A stretch of 64,000 nt of DNA, taken from NCBI RefSeq assembly GCF_003284935.1, contig NZ_QMEV01000009.1, positions 56,808 to 120,807 of the forward strand. Reading direction: 5' to 3'. The notes beneath the pieces were generated by a model, which saw only the letters and a list, made by a program, of their open reading frames with translations, was not told the DNA's origin and did no database searches. Position numbers and translations under genes: made by a program. Source of the stretch: Mycobacterium colombiense (GTDB lineage: Bacteria > Actinomycetota > Actinomycetes > Mycobacteriales > Mycobacteriaceae). This document shows, piece after piece, positions 18,216 through 28,792 of this stretch (position 1 is the stretch's first letter; every line of letters starts with the position of its first letter).

Positions 18216-18236
18216 TGGCGCCGCCACGCGGCGCCA
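18216..18236. promoter_or_regulatory. Perfect 9-bp inverted repeat between lpqN and the GH92 gene
   Basis: TGGCGCCGC and GCGGCGCCA are exact reverse complements separated by CAC. The site is 105 bp before the lpqN start and 76 bp before the GH92 start. It could be an operator shared by both divergent genes. No T-run follows, so a terminator is less likely. Confidence 0.4.
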
Positions 18237-18312
18237 ATAGTTATCCAATTCGCCGGCCGAAACGCCACACGAATACGGCATTTTCCGGTCCGGTTCGGAG
18301 TATTAGACAGGT

Positions 18313-20946
18313 ATGCGGTCGCGGCGGGCCCTCATTGCGGTCATCGCGGCGTCGGCTGTGTTCATGGTCTTCATCGCCGCGGCCCCACCCAGGGGGTACG
18401 ACGGCCCGCCGCTGTTCGTCGCGAATCCGGTCGACCACGTTGCGACGCTCATCGGCACCGGGACGGGCGGCGAGACCGTGGGGGAGATCAACAATTTCCC
18501 GGGCGCCACCGTCCCCTTCGGGATGGTGCAGTACTCGCCGGACACCGTCGGCAACTACGCCGGCTACAACTACGACAACCCGCGCGCGAGCGGGTTCAGC
18601 ATGACCCACGCCTCGGTGGGATGCGCTGCGTTCGGCGACATCTCGATGCTGCCGGTCACCGGCGGTGTCAGCGCCCAACCCTGGAACACCGCCGAAAGCA
18701 TCGCCCATGACGACAGCGAGCAGGGTGTGCCCGGCTATTACACGGTGCGGTTCCCCGGGACCGGGGTCAAAGCGGAACTCACCGCCACCGCGCACACGGG
18801 CGTCGGCCGGTTCAGCTATCCGCGCAACGGCCGGCCCGCGGTGCTCCAGGTGCGCTCCGGCTCGTCGCTGGCGGGCAACTCGCGCGCGACCATCCAGATC
18901 GGGGAGGACAACACCACGATCACCGGGTGGGCCACCAGCGGGGGATTCTGCGACAAACCGAACGCCTACACGGTGTATTTCGCGATGAAGTTCAACCGGC
19001 CCTTCACCGCATACGGATCCTGGGATGGCGCTGCCGTCTATCCCGGCGCCCGCAGCGCCAACGCGCCGTACAGCGGCGGCTACGTCGAATTCCCGGCCGG
19101 CTCGACGCTCGAGGTGCGCACCGCGATCTCCTACGTCGGCATCGAGGGGGCCCGGGCGAACCTGGCGGCCGAGGGTGCGGCGGGCTTCGACGACGTTCGC
19201 GGCGCCGCGTCCCGCGAATGGAACGCCGTGCTGTCCCGCGTGTCGGTGGCCGGCCGCAACGCCGACGATCTGACCACCTTCTACACCTCGCTGTATCGAT
19301 CGCTGTTGCACCCCAACATGTTCAACGACGCCGACGGGCGCTACGTCGGGTTCGACGGCGCCATCCACACGGTCGCCGCGGGCCACACGCAGTACGCCAA
19401 CTTCTCCGATTGGGACACCTACCGCTGCCTGGCGGCGCTGCAGGCGTTGCTGTTTCCGGAGCGGGCCAGCGACATGGCCCAATCGCTGGTGAACGACGCC
19501 GAGCAGAGCGGCGCCCTGCCGCGCTGGGCGTTCGCCAACGCCGCGACCGGCGAGATGAGCGGGGACAGCGTGACCCCGCTGATCGTGAACCTGAACGCGT
19601 TCGGGGCCAAAGACTTTGACGTCAAAACGGCGCTGCGCTACATGGTGGACGGGGCGACGAGAGGCGGCGTAGGCCTGGCCGGCTACATCGAGCGCCGTGG
19701 CATCGGCACCTACCTGCGGCTCGGCTATGCGCCGTTCACCTTGGAGTTCGGCCGCAACGGCTGGATCGCCGACGCGTCGATCACCCTCGAGTGGTCGGTC
19801 GACGACTTCACCATTTCCCGATTCGCCGACTCGCTGGGTGACGCCGCGACCGCCACCGAATTCGCGAACCGGGCGCAGTATTGGCAGAACCTGTTCAATC
19901 CCACCACGCGATACGTCTTGCCCCGCAGCTGGACCGGGTTCTTCCGTCCCGGTCCCGGGTTCGTGGTGGCCCCGGAGAACTTCGGCCAGGTCGGGTACGA
20001 CGAGGGCAACGCCGAACAGTATGTCTGGTCGGTGCCACACAACGTGGCGGGACTGGTGACCGCGCTCGGGGGCCGCGCGGCCGTGGCCGACCGGCTCGAC
20101 CGGTTCACCGAGAAGCTCAACGTCGGCCCCAACCAGCCCTACCTGTGGGCCGGCAACGAACCGAGTTTCGGTGTGCCGTGGCTGTATAACTACATCGGTC
20201 AACCGTGGAAGACTCAGCGCACCGTCGACCGGGTGCGCGGGCTCTTCGCCCCGACCGCCGACGGTGAACCGGGCAACGACGACCTGGGGGCCCTGGCCAG
20301 CTGGTACGTGTGGGCGGCGCTGGGGCTGTACCCGGCCACTCCGGGGGCGCCGATCCTCACCGTCGGCGCACCGCTGTTCGACCGTGTCGAAATCGCGCTG
20401 CCGGCAAACAAATCCCTGCGGATCGTCGCCCCGGGCGCGTCCGGACCGCACCACCTCAAATACATCAGCGGCCTGAAGGTCGACGGCCAGGCCACCGAGC
20501 ACACGTCGCTGCCCGAGTCGATCATCCGCACCGGCGGCACGCTGGCATACTCGCTTGCCGCCTATCCCGATAAGCGCTGGGGCACAGCGCAATCCGACGC
20601 GCCGCCGTCGTATGGGGCGGGCAGCTCGGCAGTGGCGGTCAACGTCGCCCAACCCGTCGTGACGATCGCGCCGGGGCACACGGGCACCGTCACCCTCGAT
20701 GCGCAACGCATGACCGACACCGCCGACGGTTACACCGTCGCGGGCACCTCCTCGGACGTCGGGATCAGCGTGCAGCCGACATCGGGCCGGTTCGGGGCCG
20801 ACGGCTCGGCCAGCGTCACCGTTCCCATCACGGTCGCGCGGTCGGTGCCCGAGGACTATTACCTGGCGTCGGTGACCACCACCGTTGGCCACAGCGTGCG
20901 CACCGCAACGGTTCTCGTGGTCGCGCAGGCCGAGTCCGAAAGCTAG
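18313..20946 (+). CDS. GH92-family alpha-1,2-mannosidase, exported
   Basis: The 877-residue protein has an N-terminal hydrophobic signal or anchor (residues 5-24), so it acts in the cell envelope or outside. The body matches glycoside hydrolase family 92, a calcium-dependent inverting family that removes alpha-1,2-mannose. Features include [20 protein letters not shown] near the N-terminus, [34 protein letters not shown] and [21 protein letters not shown] with acidic residues. A small beta domain ends the protein. The length equals that recalled for Mtb Rv0584. A likely substrate is the mannosyl cap or side chains of lipoglycans, but this is inference. Confidence 0.92.
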   Translation: MRSRRALIAVIAASAVFMVFIAAAPPRGYDGPPLFVANPVDHVATLIGTGTGGETVGEINNFPGATVPFGMVQYSPDTVGNYAGYNYDNPRASGFSMTHASVGCAAFGDISMLPVTGGVSAQPWNTAESIAHDDSEQGVPGYYTVRFPGTGVKAELTATAHTGVGRFSYPRNGRPAVLQVRSGSSLAGNSRATIQIGEDNTTITGWATSGGFCDKPNAYTVYFAMKFNRPFTAYGSWDGAAVYPGARSANAPYSGGYVEFPAGSTLEVRTAISYVGIEGARANLAAEGAAGFDDVRGAASREWNAVLSRVSVAGRNADDLTTFYTSLYRSLLHPNMFNDADGRYVGFDGAIHTVAAGHTQYANFSDWDTYRCLAALQALLFPERASDMAQSLVNDAEQSGALPRWAFANAATGEMSGDSVTPLIVNLNAFGAKDFDVKTALRYMVDGATRGGVGLAGYIERRGIGTYLRLGYAPFTLEFGRNGWIADASITLEWSVDDFTISRFADSLGDAATATEFANRAQYWQNLFNPTTRYVLPRSWTGFFRPGPGFVVAPENFGQVGYDEGNAEQYVWSVPHNVAGLVTALGGRAAVADRLDRFTEKLNVGPNQPYLWAGNEPSFGVPWLYNYIGQPWKTQRTVDRVRGLFAPTADGEPGNDDLGALASWYVWAALGLYPATPGAPILTVGAPLFDRVEIALPANKSLRIVAPGASGPHHLKYISGLKVDGQATEHTSLPESIIRTGGTLAYSLAAYPDKRWGTAQSDAPPSYGAGSSAVAVNVAQPVVTIAPGHTGTVTLDAQRMTDTADGYTVAGTSSDVGISVQPTSGRFGADGSASVTVPITVARSVPEDYYLASVTTTVGHSVRTATVLVVAQAESES

Positions 20947-20952
20947 GCCCCC

Positions 20953-23328
20953 TCAGACCATCTCGTTGGCGGTCAGCCACCGCATCACGGGCCAGCCGAC
21001 GAATACGGGCAGCCAGCAGGTCAGCATGCGGTACAGCAGGACCGATGGCACGCCGACGGCCGCCGGCACGCCGAAGGCGGCCAGCCCACCGATCAACGCC
21101 GCCTCGACCGCCCCGACACCGCCGGGCGTGGGGGCCGCGGAGGCCAGCGTGCCGCCGACCATGGTGACCACCGTGACGGCGACGAAAGTCGTTCCGCCGC
21201 CGAAGGCTTCGATGCTGGCCCACAGCGCCAGCGCCGCGCCGAGGGTGGTGCCCGCACAACCCAGCAGGATCAGCGCCAACCGCTTCGGTTCCCGGGCTAG
21301 CTTGACCAGATCGGTCACCACCTCGTTCAGCTTGGGGCGCACCTCGGTCGCCAGCCACTTGCGCAGCGTGGGCACGAACAGGAACGCACCGATTATGCCC
21401 AGCGCGATCCCGGCGATCAGGTACAGCAGCGTCGCGCTCGGCACGAAATGCCGCAGGTTCATCGACGCCCCGGCGGCGGCGCTGAACAACACCAGCAGCG
21501 CGAGGTGGGCGATCACCTGTACCGACTGCTGCAGGGCCACCGCCGCGGTGGCCCGCATCGCCGACAGGCCGCTCTTCTGCAAGAACCGCGTGCTCAGCGC
21601 CAGCCCGCCGACACCCGCCGGGGTGGTGGTTGCGGCAAAGGTGTTGGCCACCTGCGCGATTGACAGCGTCCAGAAGTTCACCATGCCGTCGGCGCAGGCC
21701 CACAGCGCGGCGGCCGCCCCGACGTACGTCAGCGCCGACACCAGCAGGCCAAGCAGCGCCCACCACCAATTCGCGGTCCGCAGCTGGGAGAAGAATGTCG
21801 GCGCCGTGCTGATGAAGGGGTACGCGACATAGACCAGCGCGCCGAAGAGCACCAGTTGCACGATCTGGCTGCGGGTGAACCTGGTGATGGTCTGGGGCTT
21901 GATCTGATCGGCGCCGGTTTGGCGCTTGACCTCGGCCCGCGCGCCGGAGATGACGGTTCCGGCGTCCGGTATGGATCTCCGAATAAACCGCGGCACAGCG
22001 ACTTTCGTGAGCCGGCGGGACGCGGAAAGGATGGTGTCCTTGCCGAACACCTCGATCGCCGCGCGCACCGCGGACTTCGGCTCGTAAAGCGCGGACGTCG
22101 TCACCAGCAGCTGCGCGATGTCGGATTGCAATTGGGCGTCGGTGGCCCCGTATTCGGCGCTGCCGAAACCGCCGAACATCACGGTGTCGTCCTCCACGGT
22201 GATGTGGTGGCTGCGCAGATCGCCGTGGGCGATCTGGTGGTCGTTGAGGACGCGCAGCGATTCCCACAGCCGGGCAACGGGAGTCGCCGTCGCGCATTCG
22301 TCGATGGGGGTGCCGCGAGGGGGCCGGTGCGAATACAGCATCCAGCCCCGGTCCAGCGGCGCGACCGCGACCGTCGCCGTGTTGGCCAGGCCCGCGTCAC
22401 CGATGGCGATCGCCATCAGCGCGCGGTGCTCCACGGCACGGCGCATGGAGGTCACCAGGGGCGCGGTTTCGGCGTCGCGCAGCTTGAGCTTTCCCCAGAG
22501 CTGGCGCAGCGCCCCGCCGCTGCGCTGATGCGGGCCGTACAACTCGATCAGCGCCGTGTCACCGAGATGTTCGCCGTCGGCCGTGAGGATCAGCGGGCCA
22601 CGGCCGGCCGGCCGGACCACGGTGAGCCGCGAGACCGCGAAGCCGGCCTTGGCCAGGGCGCGCACCGCGGCGTCCAACGGCACCTCGAGCGCCGGCGTGC
22701 CGACGACGAGCACCACCAGCGCGCCCACCACCCACCCGACCGCCAGGCCCACCAACGAGCGCGCCGGGACGATGGCGCTGATCACCAAGTGGATGGGCAC
22801 GAAGGCCAGCAGCAGGGCCCACCACCAGTGCCGCCAGCGCGCCGGCAGCCAGGGGCCCGAAACCGTCAGCACCGCCGCCAGCATCCCGATCCAGCGAGGG
22901 TCGTCGAGGAATTGCGCCGGAACCGTGCTGAGCCGATCGTGAACGTCGAAGTGCCACCGTGGTGAGGCGATGCCGCTGGCCCTGATCGACAACAACACGT
23001 TCGCGCTCAGCCCCGCGGTGGCGTAGGCGCCCAGCAGTTTCCACTGCCCGGCGACGATCAGCCCGATGAGGATCATGAACGGCAATGCCACGATCGCCAA
23101 TCCGTAGATCAGGTACACCACGTCGGATTGGGTCGGCGACAAGACGCCGACGATCTGCGAGACGGATTTCTCCAGCGCGATCCACTGCGGTCGGGTGACC
23201 ACCGAACCGGTGATCACCAGCGCCAGGAAAAGCACGGCCAGGATCAGGCGCAGGATGTCGTTGGTCCGCCGGGTCAACGGCTGCAGCAAGTCGCCGGAAA
23301 CGATGATGTCGCGCCCGTCGACTCGCAT
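20953..23328 (-). CDS. Membrane protein with kinase-like domain and flippase-type (UPF0104) domain
   Basis: The 791-residue protein joins three parts. An N-terminal set of five to seven membrane segments spans about residues 25-210. A cytoplasmic kinase-like domain at about 225-420 contains HGDLRSHHITVEDD, which resembles a catalytic loop. A C-terminal lysyl-PG-synthetase/flippase-type domain of about eight membrane segments spans 470-780 and includes the conserved TTPAGVGGLALSTRFL and APTPGGVGAVEAALIGGL loops. It corresponds in layout to Mtb Rv0585c. A lipid-linked envelope precursor is a reasonable cargo guess. It converges with the GH92 gene 6 bp apart. Confidence 0.85.
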   Translation of the reverse strand: MRVDGRDIIVSGDLLQPLTRRTNDILRLILAVLFLALVITGSVVTRPQWIALEKSVSQIVGVLSPTQSDVVYLIYGLAIVALPFMILIGLIVAGQWKLLGAYATAGLSANVLLSIRASGIASPRWHFDVHDRLSTVPAQFLDDPRWIGMLAAVLTVSGPWLPARWRHWWWALLLAFVPIHLVISAIVPARSLVGLAVGWVVGALVVLVVGTPALEVPLDAAVRALAKAGFAVSRLTVVRPAGRGPLILTADGEHLGDTALIELYGPHQRSGGALRQLWGKLKLRDAETAPLVTSMRRAVEHRALMAIAIGDAGLANTATVAVAPLDRGWMLYSHRPPRGTPIDECATATPVARLWESLRVLNDHQIAHGDLRSHHITVEDDTVMFGGFGSAEYGATDAQLQSDIAQLLVTTSALYEPKSAVRAAIEVFGKDTILSASRRLTKVAVPRFIRRSIPDAGTVISGARAEVKRQTGADQIKPQTITRFTRSQIVQLVLFGALVYVAYPFISTAPTFFSQLRTANWWWALLGLLVSALTYVGAAAALWACADGMVNFWTLSIAQVANTFAATTTPAGVGGLALSTRFLQKSGLSAMRATAAVALQQSVQVIAHLALLVLFSAAAGASMNLRHFVPSATLLYLIAGIALGIIGAFLFVPTLRKWLATEVRPKLNEVVTDLVKLAREPKRLALILLGCAGTTLGAALALWASIEAFGGGTTFVAVTVVTMVGGTLASAAPTPGGVGAVEAALIGGLAAFGVPAAVGVPSVLLYRMLTCWLPVFVGWPVMRWLTANEMV

Positions 23329-23495
23329 GTATTGAGGATCCTTCGGCTTCGCTCGGCACCGCTGGCGCCGTGCTTTCGGCCTGCGCAGTGGCCCGCCGAC
23401 AAGTTAACGCAATACCCGGTTCGTTGACAGCTCCCACTCATCCGGCGCGCGTAGGGTCGGGTAGGTAGGTGTGCTAGCGAATTGGGGGCAGCGGC

Positions 23496-24446
23496 GTGGC
23501 CAGGACGGACGACGACAGCTGGGAGATCACCGAGAGCGTGGGCGCGACGGCGCTCGGCGTGGCGGCAGCCCGGGCCGCGGAAACCGAGAGCGAGAACCCG
23601 CTGATCAGCGACCCGTTCGCGCGGGTGTTTCTGCAGGCCGCCGGGCCGGGCATGTGGGACTGGTTCGCGGCCCCCGATCTGCCCGCCCAGATCGCCGAGA
23701 TCGACCCGGACCTGAAGCCGCGGATGCAGGGGATGGTCGACTACATGGCCGCGCGGACGGCGTTCTTCGACCGGTTCTTCCTCGATGCGACCGGCGCGGG
23801 CGTGCGGCAGGTGGTGATCCTGGCGGCGGGGCTGGACTCGCGGGCGTGGCGGCTGCCCTGGCCGGACGGCACCACGGTGTACGAGCTGGATCAGCCGCGG
23901 GTGCTCGATTTCAAGGCCTCGACGCTGCGAGACGAGGGGGCCGAGCCGACCTGCGAGCTGGTCAGCGTTCCCGTCGACCTGCGTCACGACTGGCCGTCGG
24001 CCTTGCAGCGGGCGGGATTTGACGCCGACGCGCCCAGCGTGTGGTCGGCCGAGGGACTGTTGCCGTTTCTGCCGGCGGCCGCCCAGGAGCTGTTGTTCGA
24101 GCGGGTACAGGCGCTCGGAGCACACGGCAGCCGGATCGCCGTGGAGGCGCCCGGTCCCGACTTCCTCGACGAGGACGCCCGCGACAGGCAACGCCAGACC
24201 ATGGCGCGGGTGCGCGACCTGATGGCCGAACTGGATCCCGATCGCGACATTCCCGACGTGCAAGACCTGTGGTACTTCGAGGAACGCGAAGACGTGGCCG
24301 ACTGGCTGGGCCGGCACGGCTGGGACGTGACCGTCACCGCGGCGCCGGAGTTGATGGCCGGCTACGACCGCAGACCACCACAAGACATCGACGACGCCAC
24401 ACCGCAGACGCTGTTCGTGTCTGCGCAGCGGACGGAAGGAAACTGA
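23496..24446 (+). CDS. Class I SAM-dependent methyltransferase, TIGR00027-type (copy 1)
   Basis: This 316-residue protein is one of the many TIGR00027-type methyltransferases of mycobacteria. Key segments are [19 protein letters not shown] at the N-terminus, [19 protein letters not shown] (SAM-binding loop), [13 protein letters not shown] (acidic residue for the ribose) and [13 protein letters not shown]. It begins with GTG. The next gene is a paralogue starting 2 bp after its stop, so the pair arose by tandem duplication and is cotranscribed. Substrates are unknown for most of the family. Confidence 0.9.
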   Translation: MARTDDDSWEITESVGATALGVAAARAAETESENPLISDPFARVFLQAAGPGMWDWFAAPDLPAQIAEIDPDLKPRMQGMVDYMAARTAFFDRFFLDATGAGVRQVVILAAGLDSRAWRLPWPDGTTVYELDQPRVLDFKASTLRDEGAEPTCELVSVPVDLRHDWPSALQRAGFDADAPSVWSAEGLLPFLPAAAQELLFERVQALGAHGSRIAVEAPGPDFLDEDARDRQRQTMARVRDLMAELDPDRDIPDVQDLWYFEEREDVADWLGRHGWDVTVTAAPELMAGYDRRPPQDIDDATPQTLFVSAQRTEGN

Positions 24447-24448
24447 CT

Positions 24449-25396
24449 GTGCCCAGAACCGACAACGACACCTGGGAGATCACCGAAAGCGTGGGGGCGA
24501 CCGCGCTGGGGGTGGCCTCGGCCCGCGCGGCGGAGACCCGTAACGAAAACCCGTTGATCTCTGACCCATTCGCGCAGGTGTTCCTCGACGCCGCCGGGGA
24601 TGGCGTGTGGAACTGGCATTCCGCGGCGCAGTTGCCGGCCGAGATCATCGAGGCCGAGCCCACGTTGCCGTTGCAGATGCAGTCGATGGTCGGCTACATG
24701 GCTTCGCGCACAGCGTTTTTCGACAAGTTTTTCCTCGACGCCACCGGCGCAGGCATTCGCCAGGCGGTGATCCTGGCGGCCGGCCTGGACGCGCGGTCCT
24801 GGCGGTTGCCGTGGCCGGCGGGCACGACGGTCTACGAACTCGACCAGACCAAGGTGCTGGGCTTCAAGGCGGCCACGCTGGCCGAGCACGGGGCGCGGCC
24901 CACCTGCGACCGCGTCGCGGTGCCGGTGGACCTGCGCCACGATTGGCCGGCGGCGTTGCGGGAGGCGGGGTTTGACGCCGACGCGCCCAGCGTCTGGTCG
25001 GCCGAGGGATTGATGCCGTATCTGCCGGCGGCCGCCCAAGACCTTTTGTTCGAGCGCATCCAGGGGCTGACCGCGCCCGGCAGCCGGGTCGCCGTGGAGG
25101 CGTTGGGCCCGAAGTTCCTCGACCCGCAGGCCCGCGCCAAGCGTCGCGAGCGGATGGACCGGATCCGCGCACTCATGGCAGGCGTGGACCCGGACCGGGA
25201 GATACCCCGCACCGACGAGCTCTGGTATTTCGAGGAACGCGAGGACGTGGGCGAATGGTTCGGCCGCCACGGCTGGCAGGTGACCGTCACACCGGCCGAC
25301 GAGTTGATGGCCGGCTACGGGCGTGCGGCGCCCGAGGAAGTGCGGGACTACGTGCCCGGCAATCTGTTCGTGGCGGCGCAGCGCGCGGCGAACTAG
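24449..25396 (+). CDS. Class I SAM-dependent methyltransferase, TIGR00027-type (copy 2)
   Basis: This 315-residue paralogue of the gene before it shares the same motifs, [38 protein letters not shown] and [13 protein letters not shown], and an almost identical [17 protein letters not shown] stretch. The GTG at 24449 is 2 bp after the upstream stop, with GGAAGGAAAC just ahead. The clearest differences lie in the segment between the N-terminal motif and the SAM loop, which may bear on substrate choice. Confidence 0.9.
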   Translation: MPRTDNDTWEITESVGATALGVASARAAETRNENPLISDPFAQVFLDAAGDGVWNWHSAAQLPAEIIEAEPTLPLQMQSMVGYMASRTAFFDKFFLDATGAGIRQAVILAAGLDARSWRLPWPAGTTVYELDQTKVLGFKAATLAEHGARPTCDRVAVPVDLRHDWPAALREAGFDADAPSVWSAEGLMPYLPAAAQDLLFERIQGLTAPGSRVAVEALGPKFLDPQARAKRRERMDRIRALMAGVDPDREIPRTDELWYFEEREDVGEWFGRHGWQVTVTPADELMAGYGRAAPEEVRDYVPGNLFVAAQRAAN

Positions 25397-25506
25397 CGCA
25401 GTTGATCCTTGCGTCGCCTGATCTTCGTCGTCACAGTTTGAATTGTTCGGTGCTACAAGGCGTTTGAGCGCGATCGGGCGCTGGCGTTGCGTGGCCGCCA
25501 ACCCGG

Positions 25507-26757
25507 CTAGTTGGGTGTCGGTGGTGGTTGGGGTTGGAAGGGTGTGTACCACCACCATTGGGCGCGTTCTCCGGTCGGTCCCGGGCACGGCGCGACGGTG
25601 GGTGGGGGTGTGGTGGGTGGGCGGGCCAGCGATCCCGGGCTTAGCACGCGCCCGGCGTCGTCGGTGATCACAAGTGCGTGTGCGGGTCCGGTGATCTCGA
25701 GGCTCCCGCGATGGTGTAGCCGGTGATGATACGGGCAGAGCAGCACCAGGTTGGTCAGCTCGGTGGGGCCGCCGTCTTCCCAGTGCCGGATGTGGTGGGC
25801 GTGCAGGCCGCGGGTGGCGCCACAGCCGGGGACCGCGCAGGCGCGGTCGCGGTGCTCGAGTGCGCGGCGTAGCCGCCGGTTGATCAGCCGCGTGGTTCGC
25901 CCGGCGCCGATGACCTCGCCGTGGCGTTCGAACCAGATTTCGGCGGTGGCGTCACAGGTCAGGTATCGGCGTTCGGCGTCGGTGAGCAGCGGACCTAGAT
26001 GCAGTGCTGCGGCGGGCTTGTCGACATCGACGTGCACCACCACGGTGGTCTGCTGTCCGTGCGGGCGGCGCGCCGCCTCGGCGTCCCAGCCGGCCTCGAC
26101 CAGGCGCAGGAACGCCTCCACCGTGTTAGGCATCGGGGGCCGCTGATCCAAGGCGCCCGCGCCCGCGCCGCCGTCGCGTTGCCATTCGGCGATCAGCGCC
26201 TCGCGGTGGGCGGCCACCGCGGCGTCGAACTTCGCGGCATCTAGCTGGCTCAGGGTGATCCGATAACAGCTGCCCGCCTCGGTGGCGGTCGTGGTGAACG
26301 AGCCCTGGGGTTCGGGTCCGGGTGGGGGGTCGGGGCGGGGTTCGAGCTTGATCGCGGTGCGCAGCTGAGTCACCGTGGCCACGTTGGCCAGCTGCTCGTA
26401 ATGGGCATCAGATCCCGCGCCGGCGCGTGCGGCGATGACCCCGACCTGATCGACCGACAGCCGGCCCTCCCGCAGGCCTTGAGCGCAGCGCGGGAACTCT
26501 TGGAGCCGGCGCGCGATGGTGGTGATCGTGTGCGCGTTGGCCGGCGAGCAGCCCGTCTTCCAGGCCACCAACGCCGACACCGACCGCGCCCCGGTCACCC
26601 CGCACAATTCATCGCGATCGATCTCGGCCACGATCTCCACGATGCGCCCATCGATCGCATTGCGCTGACCGCTCAACTCCGCCAGTTCGTCGAAGAGCAC
26701 CTCGAGACGTTCCTTAGGGGACGCTTCGACGCTGGCTGCAGTCGCGGTCGGGGACAT
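25507..26757 (-). CDS. 13E12-type DUF222/HNH endonuclease-domain protein
   Basis: The 416-residue protein has the DUF222 helical region typical of the mycobacterial 13E12 repeat family (about residues 15-230) followed by an HNH domain. The HNH core is CAVPGCGATRGLHAHHIRHW, then a Leu/Val-rich segment ending CPYHHRLHH, with two Cys-x4-Cys-type positions and the catalytic histidines present. A Pro-rich tail ends it. These genes occur in several copies per genome and behave like degenerate mobile elements. Here it lies where Mtb gene order appears to change. Confidence 0.9.
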   Translation of the reverse strand: MSPTATAASVEASPKERLEVLFDELAELSGQRNAIDGRIVEIVAEIDRDELCGVTGARSVSALVAWKTGCSPANAHTITTIARRLQEFPRCAQGLREGRLSVDQVGVIAARAGAGSDAHYEQLANVATVTQLRTAIKLEPRPDPPPGPEPQGSFTTTATEAGSCYRITLSQLDAAKFDAAVAAHREALIAEWQRDGGAGAGALDQRPPMPNTVEAFLRLVEAGWDAEAARRPHGQQTTVVVHVDVDKPAAALHLGPLLTDAERRYLTCDATAEIWFERHGEVIGAGRTTRLINRRLRRALEHRDRACAVPGCGATRGLHAHHIRHWEDGGPTELTNLVLLCPYHHRLHHRGSLEITGPAHALVITDDAGRVLSPGSLARPPTTPPPTVAPCPGPTGERAQWWWYTPFQPQPPPTPN

Positions 26758-26818
26758 GACGCAATCATCGCAGCCACCACCGACAAGTTCCGGGCCGCCG
26801 CGGGAGGCGGAATCCGAT

Positions 26819-27535
26819 TCAGCCGGACGTATTGTTGTCTTTCGCGTGCCCGCGCCATTTTCGGTAGCCGCGGTGCGCCGCGAACGCGCCGACGATCGCG
26901 CTCACGCACCACACCGCTATCGCCGCGTAGGCCAGCGGCGACGACCGATTCCCGATCGAGGCGCCCAGCGCGGTGTAGGCGAAAGCCCGCGGAGCCGAAC
27001 CGATGAACGCGCCAACGGCCATCTGCCACACCGGAACTCCGAACGCCCCGAACGCGTACGAGGCGAGCGCGTCGGAGATGCCGGGGACGAAGCGCTGGCC
27101 GACGACCGCCCACAGTCCGCCACGCCCGATCAGTGCGTCGATGCGATCGGCCCGGGCGCCGCCCAGCAGTGCGCGTGCGCTGTCGCGACCGGCGCGGCGG
27201 CCGACGAAACTCGCGACGATCGCGGTGCCCACGGTCGCGCCCAGCGTCACGAAGACACCCAGTAGCGGACCGAACAGCAACCCACTGCCCGCGGCCAGTA
27301 TCGAGCCCGGAACGAACAACGCGCCCACCACCGCCGAGACCACCACGTAGGTCAGCGGCGCCGCCGGGCCCGTGGCCGACACCACGCCCCGGATCTCGTC
27401 GATGTCGATCACCCGCGCCACGGCCACCAGATAGAAGACCACGGCCAGAAACCCGGCGAACACGGCCAGCCGCACGACGTGGGCCCGTCGCGAACCGGGC
27501 CGCGATGCCGATGGGGGAGCGTCGTGGTCGTCCAT
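26819..27535 (-). CDS. TVP38/TMEM64 (DedA-like) membrane protein
   Basis: The 238-residue protein has about five to six hydrophobic segments and the SNARE-associated/TVP38 core. Signs are VVSAVVGALFVPGSILAAGSG, then GPLLGVFVTLGATVG, then the re-entrant motif VGQRFVPGISDALASYAFGAF and ALGASIGNR. Relatives in this superfamily move lipids or are proposed to. It resembles Mtb Rv0625c. The ATG at 27535 avoids 12 arginine-rich residues of an upstream start. It is divergent from the lipase-like cassette. Confidence 0.85.
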   Translation of the reverse strand: MDDHDAPPSASRPGSRRAHVVRLAVFAGFLAVVFYLVAVARVIDIDEIRGVVSATGPAAPLTYVVVSAVVGALFVPGSILAAGSGLLFGPLLGVFVTLGATVGTAIVASFVGRRAGRDSARALLGGARADRIDALIGRGGLWAVVGQRFVPGISDALASYAFGAFGVPVWQMAVGAFIGSAPRAFAYTALGASIGNRSSPLAYAAIAVWCVSAIVGAFAAHRGYRKWRGHAKDNNTSG

Positions 27536-27660
27536 GTCGACCGCGATTCTTCCGCACCGCCGCGCGCGCACCCCACCCGGCTATTTCGAACACGCCGCGG
27601 GGCCGATCGCCGTAGAGTTCGGCATATCGCCGGAGTTGCACCCCGTGAGAGGCGTTCCCG

Positions 27661-28779
27661 ATGACCGAGCGGCCCGAGCCACCGCAAGGCAAGCGGATCG
27701 TCGTCTGCCTGGACGGCACCGCCAACCAGATCGGGGCCGGCAATCTCACCAACGTCGCCAAGCTTTTCGAGCTGCTCGACAAGAACGACCCCAGCACGCA
27801 GCTGGTCTACTACGACCCCGGAGTGGGCACGCTGGCGCCGGCGGCCGCGCACTCGGCGGTGCGTCGTTCCGTGTCGCTGCTGATCGAGAAGGCGTTCGGC
27901 GCGGGCCTGAAAGACAATGTCGCACAGGCGTACCGGTACGTGATGGAGCATTGGCGCCCCGGCGATGCGGTGTACATCTTCGGTTTCAGCCGCGGCGCGT
28001 ACACGGCGCGCGCCCTGGCGGGCATGCTGCTGCGGCCGGGGCTGATGCGGCCGGGTTCGGAGAACCTGCTGCCGTACGCGATCGAAAAGTACGCCATCAA
28101 CCGGGATTTCACGCAAGACGAGTTCGACCGGTGGGCCGAGTTCGCCCGCGCGTTCTGCTGGCGCACCGACGGCGAGCCGCTGTTTTCGACCGTGCGCCAG
28201 AACAGTCCGAATCAGGTGTGGCGCTACGCGGTGCCGGTGGCCTACCTGGGCCTGTGGGACACCGTCAAGGCGGCCGGCTTCCTGCGGTTCGGCACCCTGA
28301 GATGGCCCTATACGCGGTCGCTGCCCAACGCGGCGCGCATCCGCCACGCCGTCTCGATCGACGAGCGGCGCCGGCCCTACCGTGAATATCTCGTCCAACG
28401 GCATCCGCAAGGGCTGGAAGAGCGCTGGTTCGCCGGCGTGCACGCCGACGTCGGCGGCACGTTCATGCCGGACCACCGGCTCGCCACGATCGCCCTGAAG
28501 TGGATCGTCGACGGGGTCGTCGGCGACCTGGCGATCGACGCGGACGCCTATCGGGCCCAGTGCGCGATGACCGAAGACTTCGCGGGCGCGCCGATCCACA
28601 GCAACGGGAAGCTGTGGTACCTGGTCGGTCGCCGGCGCCGGCCGATGGGTCCCGACGCGCTGGTGCATCCGAGCGTGCTGGTGCGCCGACGTGACGATCC
28701 GGGCTACCTGCCGGACCTGACCGCCGAGCAGCAACAGCTCAGCGCAGACCCGAAAGACTGGATGTCGCCCGCGTTGTAG
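27661..28779 (+). CDS. DUF2235 (Tle1-like) putative phospholipase/hydrolase
   Basis: The 372-residue protein is a DUF2235 alpha/beta-hydrolase, the family that contains the type VI lipase effector Tle1. It shows the N-terminal IVVCLDGTANQIGAGNLTNV motif, the nucleophile elbow GFSRGAYTARALAGM (Ser) and the acidic motif WFAGVHADVGGTF (Asp). There is no signal peptide and no type VI system nearby, so it probably acts in its own cytoplasm. GAGAGG precedes the start by 8 bases. The next gene is a phospholipase D-like protein 13 bp downstream, so the two form an operon. Phospholipase activity is inferred. Confidence 0.85.
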   Translation: MTERPEPPQGKRIVVCLDGTANQIGAGNLTNVAKLFELLDKNDPSTQLVYYDPGVGTLAPAAAHSAVRRSVSLLIEKAFGAGLKDNVAQAYRYVMEHWRPGDAVYIFGFSRGAYTARALAGMLLRPGLMRPGSENLLPYAIEKYAINRDFTQDEFDRWAEFARAFCWRTDGEPLFSTVRQNSPNQVWRYAVPVAYLGLWDTVKAAGFLRFGTLRWPYTRSLPNAARIRHAVSIDERRRPYREYLVQRHPQGLEERWFAGVHADVGGTFMPDHRLATIALKWIVDGVVGDLAIDADAYRAQCAMTEDFAGAPIHSNGKLWYLVGRRRRPMGPDALVHPSVLVRRRDDPGYLPDLTAEQQQLSADPKDWMSPAL

Positions 28780-28792
28780 AGGAGCAACCGCC

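Noticed and set aside
18241..20892. Long leftward open frame of over 880 codons opposite the GH92 gene
   Set aside because: It is Arg/Gly/His-rich with no known domain, whereas the other strand encodes a full GH92 enzyme. Such shadows are common in GC-rich DNA.
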